DNA of 5,647 bases from Bacteroidales bacterium (GCA_016281295.1 JAEEII010000225.1:1-5647); one strand, 5' to 3'. Shown: positions 1-5,390, counted from the first letter of the stretch. The notes: generated by a model not told the origin, from the sequence alone. A program made the numbers and translations.

Positions 1-54
1 CGCAAAACGGACGACGATGTCGTCAATTTTCGTGATTTGCTCTGTTGATGCCAT
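1..54 (-). CDS. 2-oxoacid:ferredoxin oxidoreductase alpha subunit, N-terminal fragment (probable)
   Basis: The minus strand opens with ATG at 54-52 and stays open for 18 codons to the window edge, reading MASTEQITKIDDIVVRFA. The end of this peptide resembles the N-terminus of KorA-type subunits in Bacteroidota, where a VVRF(S/A) stretch comes just before a glycine-rich GDSGDG motif; that motif would fall immediately outside the window. Such enzymes decarboxylate 2-oxoglutarate or related 2-oxoacids in the cytoplasm to acyl-CoA and reduce ferredoxin. A matching promoter lies upstream at 192-222. Only 18 residues are visible, so the identification is an inference from a short resemblance; that a gene begins here is more certain than its name. 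Confidence 0.5.
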   Translation of the reverse strand, partial: MASTEQITKIDDIVVRFA

Positions 55-191
55 AAATTCGTTTATTTTACTGCAATTATATATTGTCAAAAAGTTTCAT
101 CCCACACCGCAAAAGAACAAAACGAAAAATCAAGCAATCATTTGTAACACAATAACTTAATTTCTCGTCCATCATCTTTTTTAGTATGGCG

Positions 192-222
192 CAAAAATAT
201 CAAATTTAATGAGATTTCCAAC
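192..222 (-). promoter_or_regulatory. Bacteroidota-type promoter for the leftmost gene
   Basis: Read on the minus strand, TATTTTTG (199-192) is a perfect TAnnTTTG -7 box, and GTTG (222-219) is a 3-of-4 match to the TTTG -33 box with a 19-bp spacer. Transcription would begin near 185, giving a leader of about 130 nt before the ATG at 54. A second perfect -7 match (208-201) lacks a -33 partner. No experimental support. Confidence 0.55.
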
Positions 223-301
223 CCCTTTTTGCTATGTGTGGAAAATTTTTTGAGCCGCATCATACAGGCTTTCTCTAACCGTAATAATGGACGTGTGACG
301 T

Positions 302-337
302 GTGAATTGTGAATTATGAATTATAAATTATGAATTG
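302..337. repeat. AT-rich degenerate tandem repeat, unit 7-8 bp
   Basis: Five consecutive units are visible: GTGAATT, GTGAATTA, TGAATTA, TAAATTA and TGAATTG. The array lies just beyond the stop codon of the LytTR gene, inside the 287-bp gap before the leftmost gene. A short ACGTGTG direct repeat (291-304) abuts it. The rest of the gap holds only the promoter at 192-222; I see no terminator or small gene in it. Confidence 0.7.
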
Positions 338-341
338 CTTT

Positions 342-1463
342 CTACACCGCCCGGTACCCGCCGCTTTTCTTCGACCCCTCGTATTCCACGCGCCCCTGCT
401 TGCGGAGCTCGGCGAGACAGCGTTCCACGGTGCTCAGCGAAAGGGAAGTTTCAGCGATGATTTCGGTGGAACGGGTGCCGGGGTGCGACTGGATGAAGGC
501 GAAAACGGTCTCTTGCTTCTCTTGCGAAGGGTTGACGGGGTGTCGTCTCTTCCTCCCCGATGTAGAGACGGTGCGTGCACCGTCTCTACGGTCACGCTGT
601 TCGTTGCTTGTAGAGACATTGCGCCCCCCGTCTCTACGATGTCCTGTTTTGGCGGTTTCCAAATAACGGGCTATCCGCTCGGAAATCTCGTTGCTATTTT
701 TCGTGTCAATGGTGAATTTGAGGGGCGTCCGCGTCCAGGGCATCTTTTTCATCACAACCTCGTTTCCCTTGCACGAGGCAATGTGTTTGTAGGGAACCAA
801 CAGCGTGGAGGAAATTCTCACAAACTCCTCATCCCCAAATAGTTGCTCAAGGTGAATCATGGAGCCGAGGCGGCTGTACCAGATATTGTCCACCGTGTAG
901 ATGCGGGTGTAGTTGCCGTCCTGCAGACAGTAGTAGATGTCATCGATAGGAATGAGGATGAGTTTGTTTTTGTTGTGATGATCGATCACGTCGAGCTTGC
1001 GAACTTCCTGATACACAATCCTCACCTCAGCATCGAAAGCCTCTTTCAGCTGCTTCCGCTCCCTGAACAAATACGGGAAGAGATTGAAGGCAAGGTCGCG
1101 GCCGCCAACGAGAAGCAATCTTGTAGAGAAAAAAGAAAAGAATCCGATCTGTTCGACAAGGAATCCGTTGCATTTCATGATGCCGGGATAGGCGATGACT
1201 AATTCCAGCACTGCAACGACCAACACCATGATCACCACGGCCAACCAGTACAACAGGTGCGATCGCTTCTTTTCAATAAGCAGCGGATAGAGCAGGAAGT
1301 AGTTGGCATACAGTGACGCCAGTAAGAGCACTCCTATAAGGGCCTCTTTCCATTGTGCCCCGGCGTATGGACGGAGGAAGCAATTTCGGGAGAAGAACCA
1401 GAGCAACGTGGCGCAAAACAGAACGTTCAATACAATGGTAACAATCTTGTTTGAATTTTTCAT
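342..1463 (-). CDS. Membrane-anchored LytTR transcription regulator with C-terminal winged helix
   Basis: This 373-residue protein is a probable transcription regulator held in the inner membrane. Four hydrophobic segments lie at about residues 7-24, 40-60, 68-93 and 103-130. A charged helix leads into a LytTR DNA-binding domain at about 162-265, recognisable from the IPIDDIYYCLQDGNYTRIYT block and the FVRISSTLLVPYKHI block. Residues 275-303 form a basic linker that repeats RRDGxRxVSTS twice and is encoded by palindromic repeats. Residues about 312-373 look like a winged helix (SLSTVERCLAELRKQGRV, then a KSGGY wing), similar in style to the C-terminal helix-turn-helix of AlbA_2/RecG-like regulators. 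There is no receiver or kinase domain, so the membrane part may sense the signal itself. The start at 1463 is preferred because an upstream in-frame ATG at 1490 lies inside the -7 box. The gene is divergent from the lipoprotein gene, a likely target. The LytTR assignment is firm; the signal and targets are unknown. Confidence 0.88.
   Translation of the reverse strand: MKNSNKIVTIVLNVLFCATLLWFFSRNCFLRPYAGAQWKEALIGVLLLASLYANYFLLYPLLIEKKRSHLLYWLAVVIMVLVVAVLELVIAYPGIMKCNGFLVEQIGFFSFFSTRLLLVGGRDLAFNLFPYLFRERKQLKEAFDAEVRIVYQEVRKLDVIDHHNKNKLILIPIDDIYYCLQDGNYTRIYTVDNIWYSRLGSMIHLEQLFGDEEFVRISSTLLVPYKHIASCKGNEVVMKKMPWTRTPLKFTIDTKNSNEISERIARYLETAKTGHRRDGGRNVSTSNEQRDRRDGARTVSTSGRKRRHPVNPSQEKQETVFAFIQSHPGTRSTEIIAETSLSLSTVERCLAELRKQGRVEYEGSKKSGGYRAV
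562..589. repeat. 28-bp palindromic repeat, copy 1, inside the LytTR gene
   Basis: A perfect inverted repeat with 13-bp arms, GTAGAGACGGTGC (562-574) and GCACCGTCTCTAC (577-589), around a 2-bp centre. Elements of the form GTAGAGAC...GTCTCTAC recur in many Bacteroidota genomes, usually between genes. Here it is read in frame on the minus strand and encodes RRDGARTVSTS in the linker between the LytTR and winged-helix domains. Confidence 0.9.
610..637. repeat. 28-bp palindromic repeat, copy 2, inside the LytTR gene (diverged)
   Basis: Same length and outer arms as copy 1: GTAGAGAC (610-617) and GTCTCTAC (630-637). The 12-bp interior no longer pairs well. It starts exactly 48 bp from copy 1, so both are read in the same frame; on the minus strand this copy encodes RRDGGRNVSTS. 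The decayed centre suggests it is the older copy or has lost selection for folding. Confidence 0.85.
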
Positions 1464-1487
1464 ATCGTCAGGTGTTTGTTTCGGCAG

Positions 1488-1519
1488 CAAAAATACGCAA
1501 AATATCCATTCAAAACACA
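1488..1519 (-). promoter_or_regulatory. Promoter of the LytTR regulator gene
   Basis: On the minus strand a perfect -7 box TATTTTTG (1495-1488) is preceded at 20 bp by TGTG (1519-1516), a 3-of-4 match to the -33 consensus. The predicted start near 1481 leaves a leader of only about 18 nt before the ATG at 1463. Confidence 0.55.
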
Positions 1520-1660
1520 GGTTTAATCCTTCATTTTCGTCCGCTTCCCGATTTATTCCCTCTCACACGCCGCCCCGTCACGATTTTTCAACCGACAGAT
1601 AAACAGCAATATGACCTATTAAAACAACCTCCTTTTCAGCCACCTCGTCATATTTTGCCC

Positions 1661-1690
1661 TGAGAGGGAACATATTCCTGTTGTGAGGGA
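1661..1690. promoter_or_regulatory. 9-bp direct repeat, candidate regulator binding site
   Basis: TGAGAGGGA (1661-1669) and TGTGAGGGA (1682-1690) match at 8 of 9 positions and are separated by 12 bp, placing them two helical turns apart on the same face. Known LytTR regulators (AgrA, ComE, AlgR) bind pairs of about 9 bp with 12-13 bp gaps. The pair sits directly upstream of the lipoprotein -7 box, whose -33 box is poor. Agreement with the published LytTR base consensus is only partial, so the link to the divergent regulator is inferred from geometry and position. Confidence 0.35.
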
Positions 1691-1713
1691 TTAAATATTT
1701 CGGAAAACGGTTG

Positions 1714-1721
1714 TAGTTTTG
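1714..1721 (+). promoter_or_regulatory. -7 box of the lipoprotein gene promoter
   Basis: TAGTTTTG matches TAnnTTTG perfectly and would start transcription near 1728, leaving a leader of about 70 nt. No TTTG-like -33 box is present at 19-21 bp (the bases there are GATT/ATTA), as would be expected of an activator-dependent promoter. The A-rich AAAGAA just before the ATG at 1798 is typical of translation starts in this phylum. Confidence 0.5.
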
Positions 1722-1797
1722 CCAGCGAAAACAATGCGAAATGTAGAATGACTTGGAAATATCAAACCCTAATAAATCATCATTAAAAATCAAAGAA

Positions 1798-2193
1798 ATG
1801 AAAAAAGCGTTTTTTATCTTGGCGATGGCGTTCGCCGCAGTAACGGTTCTGAGCTCTTGTTCTGACAAGAAAGTGACCAGAGAGTCTTTTATCGGAAAAT
1901 GGAATGCGGACTACATGTGGGAACCTGTAAATGGTACCGCTCCGACAAACCCGTTTGAGGGTGTCACCATCACGTTTACTATAAAAGCAGACGGCACCTA
2001 CGATGAGAATTGGAGCGACGGCACCCATGAGCAAAGCACCTGGTCCTATGACGAGACGACTGGAGACTTTTTCTTCCACCATACCCATTGGACAGTGGAG
2101 AAATGCACTGCCAAACAAATCAATCTTTATTACGACAAGGATTCCCAGTACACTGGCTATGCTGAACGTATGACGTTGAAGAAAATCAAATAG
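1798..2193 (+). CDS. Lipocalin-like lipoprotein
   Basis: A 131-residue lipoprotein. Residues 1-20 form a signal peptide (MKK, then a hydrophobic core) ending in the lipobox L18-S19-S20-C21, so Cys21 should be lipidated and the protein anchored in the envelope. The mature part carries FIGKWNAD at about residues 31-38, with the GxW motif that opens lipocalin-like barrels, followed by alternating short strands rich in aromatics and Thr. This fits the small lipocalin-like families common in Bacteroidota, whose ligands are mostly unknown. An in-frame ATG at 1753 is rejected because it would put 15 hydrophilic residues before the signal peptide. The gene is divergent from the LytTR regulator and 172 bp upstream of the S41 peptidase, with which it may be co-transcribed. 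The lipoprotein nature is firm; the lipocalin fold is likely. Confidence 0.85.
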   Translation: MKKAFFILAMAFAAVTVLSSCSDKKVTRESFIGKWNADYMWEPVNGTAPTNPFEGVTITFTIKADGTYDENWSDGTHEQSTWSYDETTGDFFFHHTHWTVEKCTAKQINLYYDKDSQYTGYAERMTLKKIK

Positions 2194-2223
2194 TTTTTCT
2201 TGCCTGCAATAGCGCTCGGGCAT

Positions 2224-2238
2224 CGTGCCGGCGGCACG
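2224..2238. repeat. GC-rich inverted repeat after the lipoprotein gene
   Basis: CGTGCCG and CGGCACG surround a single G; the practical hairpin is GTGCC-GGC-GGCAC. It sits where copy B of the intergenic element has GTCCC-GGA-GGGAC, so it is probably the corresponding outer hairpin of copy A, not a classical terminator: no T-run follows it, though TTTTTCTT does follow the stop codon. Confidence 0.5.
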
Positions 2239-2246
2239 GCATCCTA

Positions 2247-2326
2247 ATAACCCCACACAAGCGACGGAGGAGCGCGGTGTGGGGTGAGGGTGCGACCGCC
2301 GTGGCAGCGTCTCGGAGAGACGCAAC
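2247..2326 (+). repeat. Intergenic hairpin element, copy A
   Basis: This copy fills most of the gap before the S41 peptidase gene. It contains CCCCACAC (2251-2258) pairing with GTGTGGGG (2277-2284) around an 18-nt loop, then GCGTCTC-GGA-GAGACGC (2307-2323), a 7-bp stem with a 3-nt loop. Both hairpins recur in copy B in the same order and nearly the same spacing, and 15 of the 18 loop bases agree. Unlike copies B and C, it is not followed by the shared promoter segment, and no TAnnTTTG box is present before the ATG at 2366. Confidence 0.8.
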
Positions 2327-2365
2327 AAATTCAAGCAATAAAGGACAACTAACAAATACCTTACA

Positions 2366-3778
2366 ATGAACAACATCATCATCAAATTGACCCTCCTGCT
2401 TCTGCTCCCATTAGGGTTTGTTAAGGGGCAGGAGGTTCCCAACACGCTCACGTCCGAGCAGAAGGCATACGAGCTTTCTATGGTTTGGAAAGAGATGTCC
2501 TACAACTTCGCCAATATGGATCATTGTCAGGGGCTGAACATGGATAGTCTCTACGCGGCCTATATTCCGAAAATTCAGCGGACGAAGGACGATTTCGAGC
2601 ACTACCTGACGATGCAGGAGTTTGTGGCGCATTTCCATAACAGCCACACATACTGCATGATGCCGCAACAGTTGCTGCCTTACTTGGCGATGATACGGCT
2701 GCAGACGGAGTGTCGCGACGGCAGGATTTACATCCGCAATATCAGCTCCCAATATGCTGACAAGGTTTTGGTTGGGGATGAAATCGTCCGTATTAACGGA
2801 ATTCCAGCGGTGGAATGGTTTACGCAAAATGTGGTGCCGCTGATTTCTTGCACCAATCAGGAGACCTTGCTTGAGGCGGCGATGTTCACACCGAATGCCA
2901 CCCATCCCATGATTTTCCAACCGAAAAGCTATAATAAAAAGCTGGAAATGGAGGTGAAAACGGGAAAAGGCCTCAAGAAGCTGTCGATAGGTTACGACTG
3001 GCATTTCTCTCCGTCAAAGGAACAGGAAGAGGAACAGTTGAAATTCCATTGGATGGCGACGGAAAACGGAGAAACGGGTGGAGATAACAATCTATTTATG
3101 GTGTTTCCTATGCAAGATGCAACGTACCTGCGTATTGACGAATGCACAGCGGCCACGGTGGACACGTTCATGAAGCATTTCTCCACCATTAACCAGCATA
3201 AAAATTTCGTTTTGGATTTGCGCAACAATCTGGGTGGCGACGGAAGAGAGTACTCTCCCATGACACCCTATCTTATTGATAAAGACTTGATTATGTTGTC
3301 AGGTATGGCGATGCCACGGGTTAACAATTCCGCTTACCGTGCTTGGGCGGCTGCGAGAATGCTGTACGGGAATCCTGAATCTGTGGATGAGTACACCAAA
3401 CGGGTCTATTGCCCGCACCTGTTCAACAATGCATTCGACACCATTCAATCGACTACGGTGGCAAATGGGAACCCCGACTCGCAACGGTATCATGGGAAAG
3501 TATTCGTTTGGGTTGGTCCGCGAACCGCCTCCGCCGCAGAGGGTTTCGTCATGCAGCTCGTGCAAAGTCCGAACGTGTGCGTGGTGGGAAAAACCACAGC
3601 GGGTGCTACAGGTCAGCCGCTTGTGGTGCCGCTCCCCTCGGGCATCATCTGCATGATCAACACGTTCAGAAGCTTTGACACGCGCAACCGCGACTGCTCG
3701 AACGGAATTGCCCCCGATGTGGAGAGGGATTTCGGGAATAGCGGTGTCGAAGAGGTTGTTAAGATGGTAATAAAATAA
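2366..3778 (+). CDS. Secreted S41 family peptidase, tricorn-like type
   Basis: A 470-residue protein with an N-terminal signal peptide (about 1-21, cleavage likely before Gln22), hence periplasmic or secreted. The N-terminal helical part ends in HFHNSHTY (about 89-96), where Ser93-His94 match the Ser-His pair of tricorn-type S41 enzymes. A PDZ-like segment carries VGDEIVRINGIP (136-147). The catalytic core shows FVLDLRNNLGGDG (281-293), VGPRTASAAEGF (383-394) with probable nucleophile Ser389, GKTTAGATG (408-416) and NGIAPDVERD (446-455). In CtpA/Prc-type members a catalytic Lys lies 25 residues after the Ser; here that position is Ala414, which favours the Ser-His(-Glu) tricorn-like subgroup over the Ser-Lys one. 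Substrates are unknown. No own promoter is evident, so it may be read from the lipoprotein promoter through copy A. Family assignment is firm. Confidence 0.9.
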   Translation: MNNIIIKLTLLLLLPLGFVKGQEVPNTLTSEQKAYELSMVWKEMSYNFANMDHCQGLNMDSLYAAYIPKIQRTKDDFEHYLTMQEFVAHFHNSHTYCMMPQQLLPYLAMIRLQTECRDGRIYIRNISSQYADKVLVGDEIVRINGIPAVEWFTQNVVPLISCTNQETLLEAAMFTPNATHPMIFQPKSYNKKLEMEVKTGKGLKKLSIGYDWHFSPSKEQEEEQLKFHWMATENGETGGDNNLFMVFPMQDATYLRIDECTAATVDTFMKHFSTINQHKNFVLDLRNNLGGDGREYSPMTPYLIDKDLIMLSGMAMPRVNNSAYRAWAAARMLYGNPESVDEYTKRVYCPHLFNNAFDTIQSTTVANGNPDSQRYHGKVFVWVGPRTASAAEGFVMQLVQSPNVCVVGKTTAGATGQPLVVPLPSGIICMINTFRSFDTRNRDCSNGIAPDVERDFGNSGVEEVVKMVIK

Positions 3779-3802
3779 TATGAAGATATTCTTCCTTGAG
3801 CA

Positions 3803-3990
3803 GTCCCGGAGGGACAAAACGCGCGAAGCGCAATTAACCCCACACCAGCGACGAAGGAGCGCAGTGTGGGGCGGCGAGGACACAGCTCCGTAACAGCGTC
3901 TCGGAGAGACGCAACTCCTTGAAAAAAATTCCACATACTGTAACCTTTTGCTTTTTTGCGTCATCATAAATAAAGTTGTAATTTTGCAGC
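3803..3990 (+). repeat. Intergenic hairpin element with promoter, copy B (most complete)
   Basis: A string of four hairpins is visible: GTCCC-GGA-GGGAC (3803-3815), GCGC-GAA-GCGC (3821-3831), CCCCACAC/GTGTGGGG (3838-3845 with 3864-3871, 18-nt loop) and GCGTCTC-GGA-GAGACGC (3896-3912). The last is followed by an A-rich stretch and a full Bacteroidota promoter. The left part matches copy A and the right part matches copy C, so copy B links the two. The element lies between the S41 peptidase and the nuclease. I see no open reading frame of its own that looks real and no terminal target duplication. Confidence 0.8.
3955..3986 (+). promoter_or_regulatory. Promoter within copy B, upstream of the nuclease gene
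   Basis: TTTG (3955-3958), a 20-bp spacer and TAATTTTG (3979-3986) match the Bacteroidota consensus exactly. Predicted start near 3993 gives a leader of about 155 nt before the nuclease start at 4149. Confidence 0.7.
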
Positions 3991-4104
3991 GTTGTTGTCG
4001 CCAAAAGATTTTTAACGGACTTCGCACCAAGGTAGGCTGCGACGTGAAGAAGTGAAAAATAGAAGTCCCCTGAAGTTTTTTGGAATAAAGAAATAAAACC
4101 AAGT

Positions 4105-4136
4105 GTTGCGTCCTCATGCAAAAAGTTTTATTTTTG
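4105..4136 (+). promoter_or_regulatory. Second, proximal promoter of the nuclease gene
   Basis: GTTG (4105-4108), a 20-bp spacer and TATTTTTG (4129-4136) form a good consensus match. The core resembles the copy B promoter (TTGCGTC after the -33, TTTTGCAG at the -7), so it may derive from the same element. Transcripts would start near 4142, within 10 nt of the ATG at 4149, making a near-leaderless message unless translation begins at 4161. Confidence 0.5.
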
Positions 4137-4148
4137 CAGTCTCAAGCA

Positions 4149-5168
4149 ATGAATGAAAAGATGGATAATACATTAGAAGTAGGACGGCAACAAAATATGG
4201 AAGAACTTTATTCCATTGTAAGGTCAATTCTGGCTTCGGCTCGGCAACGGACGTACACGGCCATTAATTTTGCAATGGTGGAAAGCTACTGGCTGATTGG
4301 GCAGCAGATTGTTGAAAACGAGCTGCGAGGTGCAGCAAGGGCCGAATATGGCAAAGGCGTGTTGAAAGAATTATCGGAGAGATTGACCGCCGAGTTTGGC
4401 AAAGGCTTTGATGAGCGCGAACTTCGGAAAATGAGACAGTTTTATCAAATGTTTCAAATTCGGGACACACTGCGTCCCGAATTGACATGGTCGCATTATC
4501 GTCGCCTTCTCAGCGTCGAAAATGAACAGGCACGGCTATGGTACATGAACGAGGCGGCAGACAGCGTATGGAGCACGCGACAACTTGACCGACAAATATC
4601 CACGCTTTATTATGAACGACTGCTGGTAAGCAAGGATAAAACGCCTGTTGTTGATGAGGCAAAGGAAAAAATGGCGCAACTCGCTCCACAACATTTTATT
4701 CGTGACCCTTTTGTGCTGGAATTTCTTGACCTGAAAGAGTATCCAGCTTTGCATGAAAGCGACTTGGAACAGGCGTTGATTGACCACTTGCAGCAGTTTT
4801 TGCTGGAATTGGGCCGTGGATTCTGCTTTGTGGCGCGTCAGAAACGGATGCGTTACGATGATGATGATTTCTACATTGATTTGGTGTTCTATCACAGCAT
4901 TCTGAAGTGCCATGTGCTAATTGACTTGAAACTGGGAAAACTAACACACGAGGATGTCGGGCAGATGGATAGCTATATCCGCATGTTCGATGCACTTTAC
5001 AAGAATCCTGACGACAACCCGACGCTCGGCATCATTCTCTGTTCGCAAAAAAGCGAAGCCATTGTCAAATACTCTGTACTAAACGAGGGAAAACAGATAT
5101 TCGCCTCACGTTATAAGCTATATTTGCCAACAGAAGAGGAGTTTAAGAGAATGTTGGAAAATATTTGA
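4149..5168 (+). CDS. PDDEXK nuclease, DUF1016/YhcG family
   Basis: A 339-residue putative nuclease with the two-part DUF1016 layout. The helical N-terminal domain (about 15-165) includes NFAMVESYWLIGQQIVE, YGKGVLKELSERL and LTWSHYRRLL. The C-terminal PDDEXK domain (about 190-335) has conserved Glu207 and the catalytic strand pair: Asp244 in FYIDLVFYH, then Asp259-Leu-Lys261 in VLIDLKLG, with Gln272 in VGQMDSYI. The active-site residues are intact; the IDLK variant of the (D/E)xK motif is common in this family. Activity on DNA or RNA and biological role are not established for most members; many sit near restriction-modification or other defence genes, but no such partner is visible here. An in-frame ATG at 4116 lies upstream of the proximal -7 box and codes for a poor extension; 4161 is an alternative start preceded by GAAAAG. 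The gene is bracketed by copies B and C of the intergenic element. Confidence 0.9.
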   Translation: MNEKMDNTLEVGRQQNMEELYSIVRSILASARQRTYTAINFAMVESYWLIGQQIVENELRGAARAEYGKGVLKELSERLTAEFGKGFDERELRKMRQFYQMFQIRDTLRPELTWSHYRRLLSVENEQARLWYMNEAADSVWSTRQLDRQISTLYYERLLVSKDKTPVVDEAKEKMAQLAPQHFIRDPFVLEFLDLKEYPALHESDLEQALIDHLQQFLLELGRGFCFVARQKRMRYDDDDFYIDLVFYHSILKCHVLIDLKLGKLTHEDVGQMDSYIRMFDALYKNPDDNPTLGIILCSQKSEAIVKYSVLNEGKQIFASRYKLYLPTEEEFKRMLENI

Positions 5169-5181
5169 AAATAGAGGTGTG

Positions 5182-5208
5182 ATTTGTGCAAGCTACACTT
5201 GCACAAAT
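5182..5208. terminator. Hairpin after the nuclease gene, possible terminator
   Basis: Perfect 11-bp arms, ATTTGTGCAAG (5182-5192) and CTTGCACAAAT (5198-5208), with a CTACA loop, begin 14 nt beyond the stop codon. The position and stability fit transcript termination or 3'-end protection. The U-run of an intrinsic terminator is missing (TGGTTCTG follows), so its activity is uncertain. Confidence 0.5.
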
Positions 5209-5260
5209 TGGTTCTGTTGCAGGTAGAACGGAACGAAAACGCATTTCAAAAGGCAACAGC

Positions 5261-5390
5261 CGCAGTGTGTGTGGGCGAGAACGCACCTCCTCGGCTGCAT
5301 CTTGAAGAGACGCGACTTCTTGAAAAAAAAATTTCCACAAGCTGCAACTCTTTGGCATTTCTGCGTCCTATAAATAAAATTGTAATTTTG
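5261..5390 (+). repeat. Intergenic hairpin element with promoter, copy C (left-truncated)
   Basis: The segment aligns with the right part of copy B: a GCAGTGTG block, then GCATCTT-GAA-GAGACGC (5297-5313, a mismatched version of the GCGTCTC hairpin), CTTGAAAAAAA, a CCACA block, and finally TAAATAAA leading to TTGTAATTTTG. The CCCCACAC arm and the outer hairpins are absent. The order of blocks and orientation equal copy B, and most positions agree by eye over about 80 bp at the right end. Confidence 0.75.
5360..5390 (+). promoter_or_regulatory. Promoter within copy C, upstream of the last gene
   Basis: TAATTTTG (5383-5390) is a perfect -7 box; TCTG (5360-5363) at 19 bp is a 3-of-4 -33 box. Predicted start near 5397 leaves about 35 nt before the ATG at 5432. 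The segment is homologous to the promoter in copy B. Confidence 0.6.

Noticed and set aside
562..637. CRISPR array
   Set aside because: Only two repeat copies, they are palindromic, the 20-bp interval is coding and no cas gene is near.
330..842. Plus-strand open frames opposite the LytTR gene (also 400-666 and 843-1202)
   Set aside because: The minus-strand protein has a recognisable LytTR domain and membrane segments; the plus-strand translations have no recognisable features.
1753..1797. Upstream start codon for the lipoprotein
   Set aside because: It would bury the signal peptide behind 15 polar residues; MKK at 1798 is a standard lipoprotein start.
1783..2451. 222-codon minus-strand open frame
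   Set aside because: It lies opposite the whole lipoprotein gene, copy A and the start of the peptidase; no domain or signal is recognisable in it.
3803..3990. Integron attC-like recombination site
   Set aside because: The repeat-before-each-gene layout suggested it, but I could not find the paired R''/R' core motifs (GTTRRRY with RYYYAAC) in complementary positions, and no integrase is present.
3299..4117. Long minus-strand open frames (also 3613-3936 and 3834-4121) opposite the peptidase end and copy B
   Set aside because: They run antisense to a clear peptidase gene and into the hairpin repeats, and have arginine- and cysteine-rich low-quality translations. Similar peptides (e.g. LRLSETL) arise from other copies of the same repeat, a sign of repeat-derived false genes.
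4116..4148. Upstream start codon for the nuclease
   Set aside because: The extension contains the proximal -7 box and encodes residues not expected at the start of DUF1016 proteins; 4149 or 4161 are better placed.
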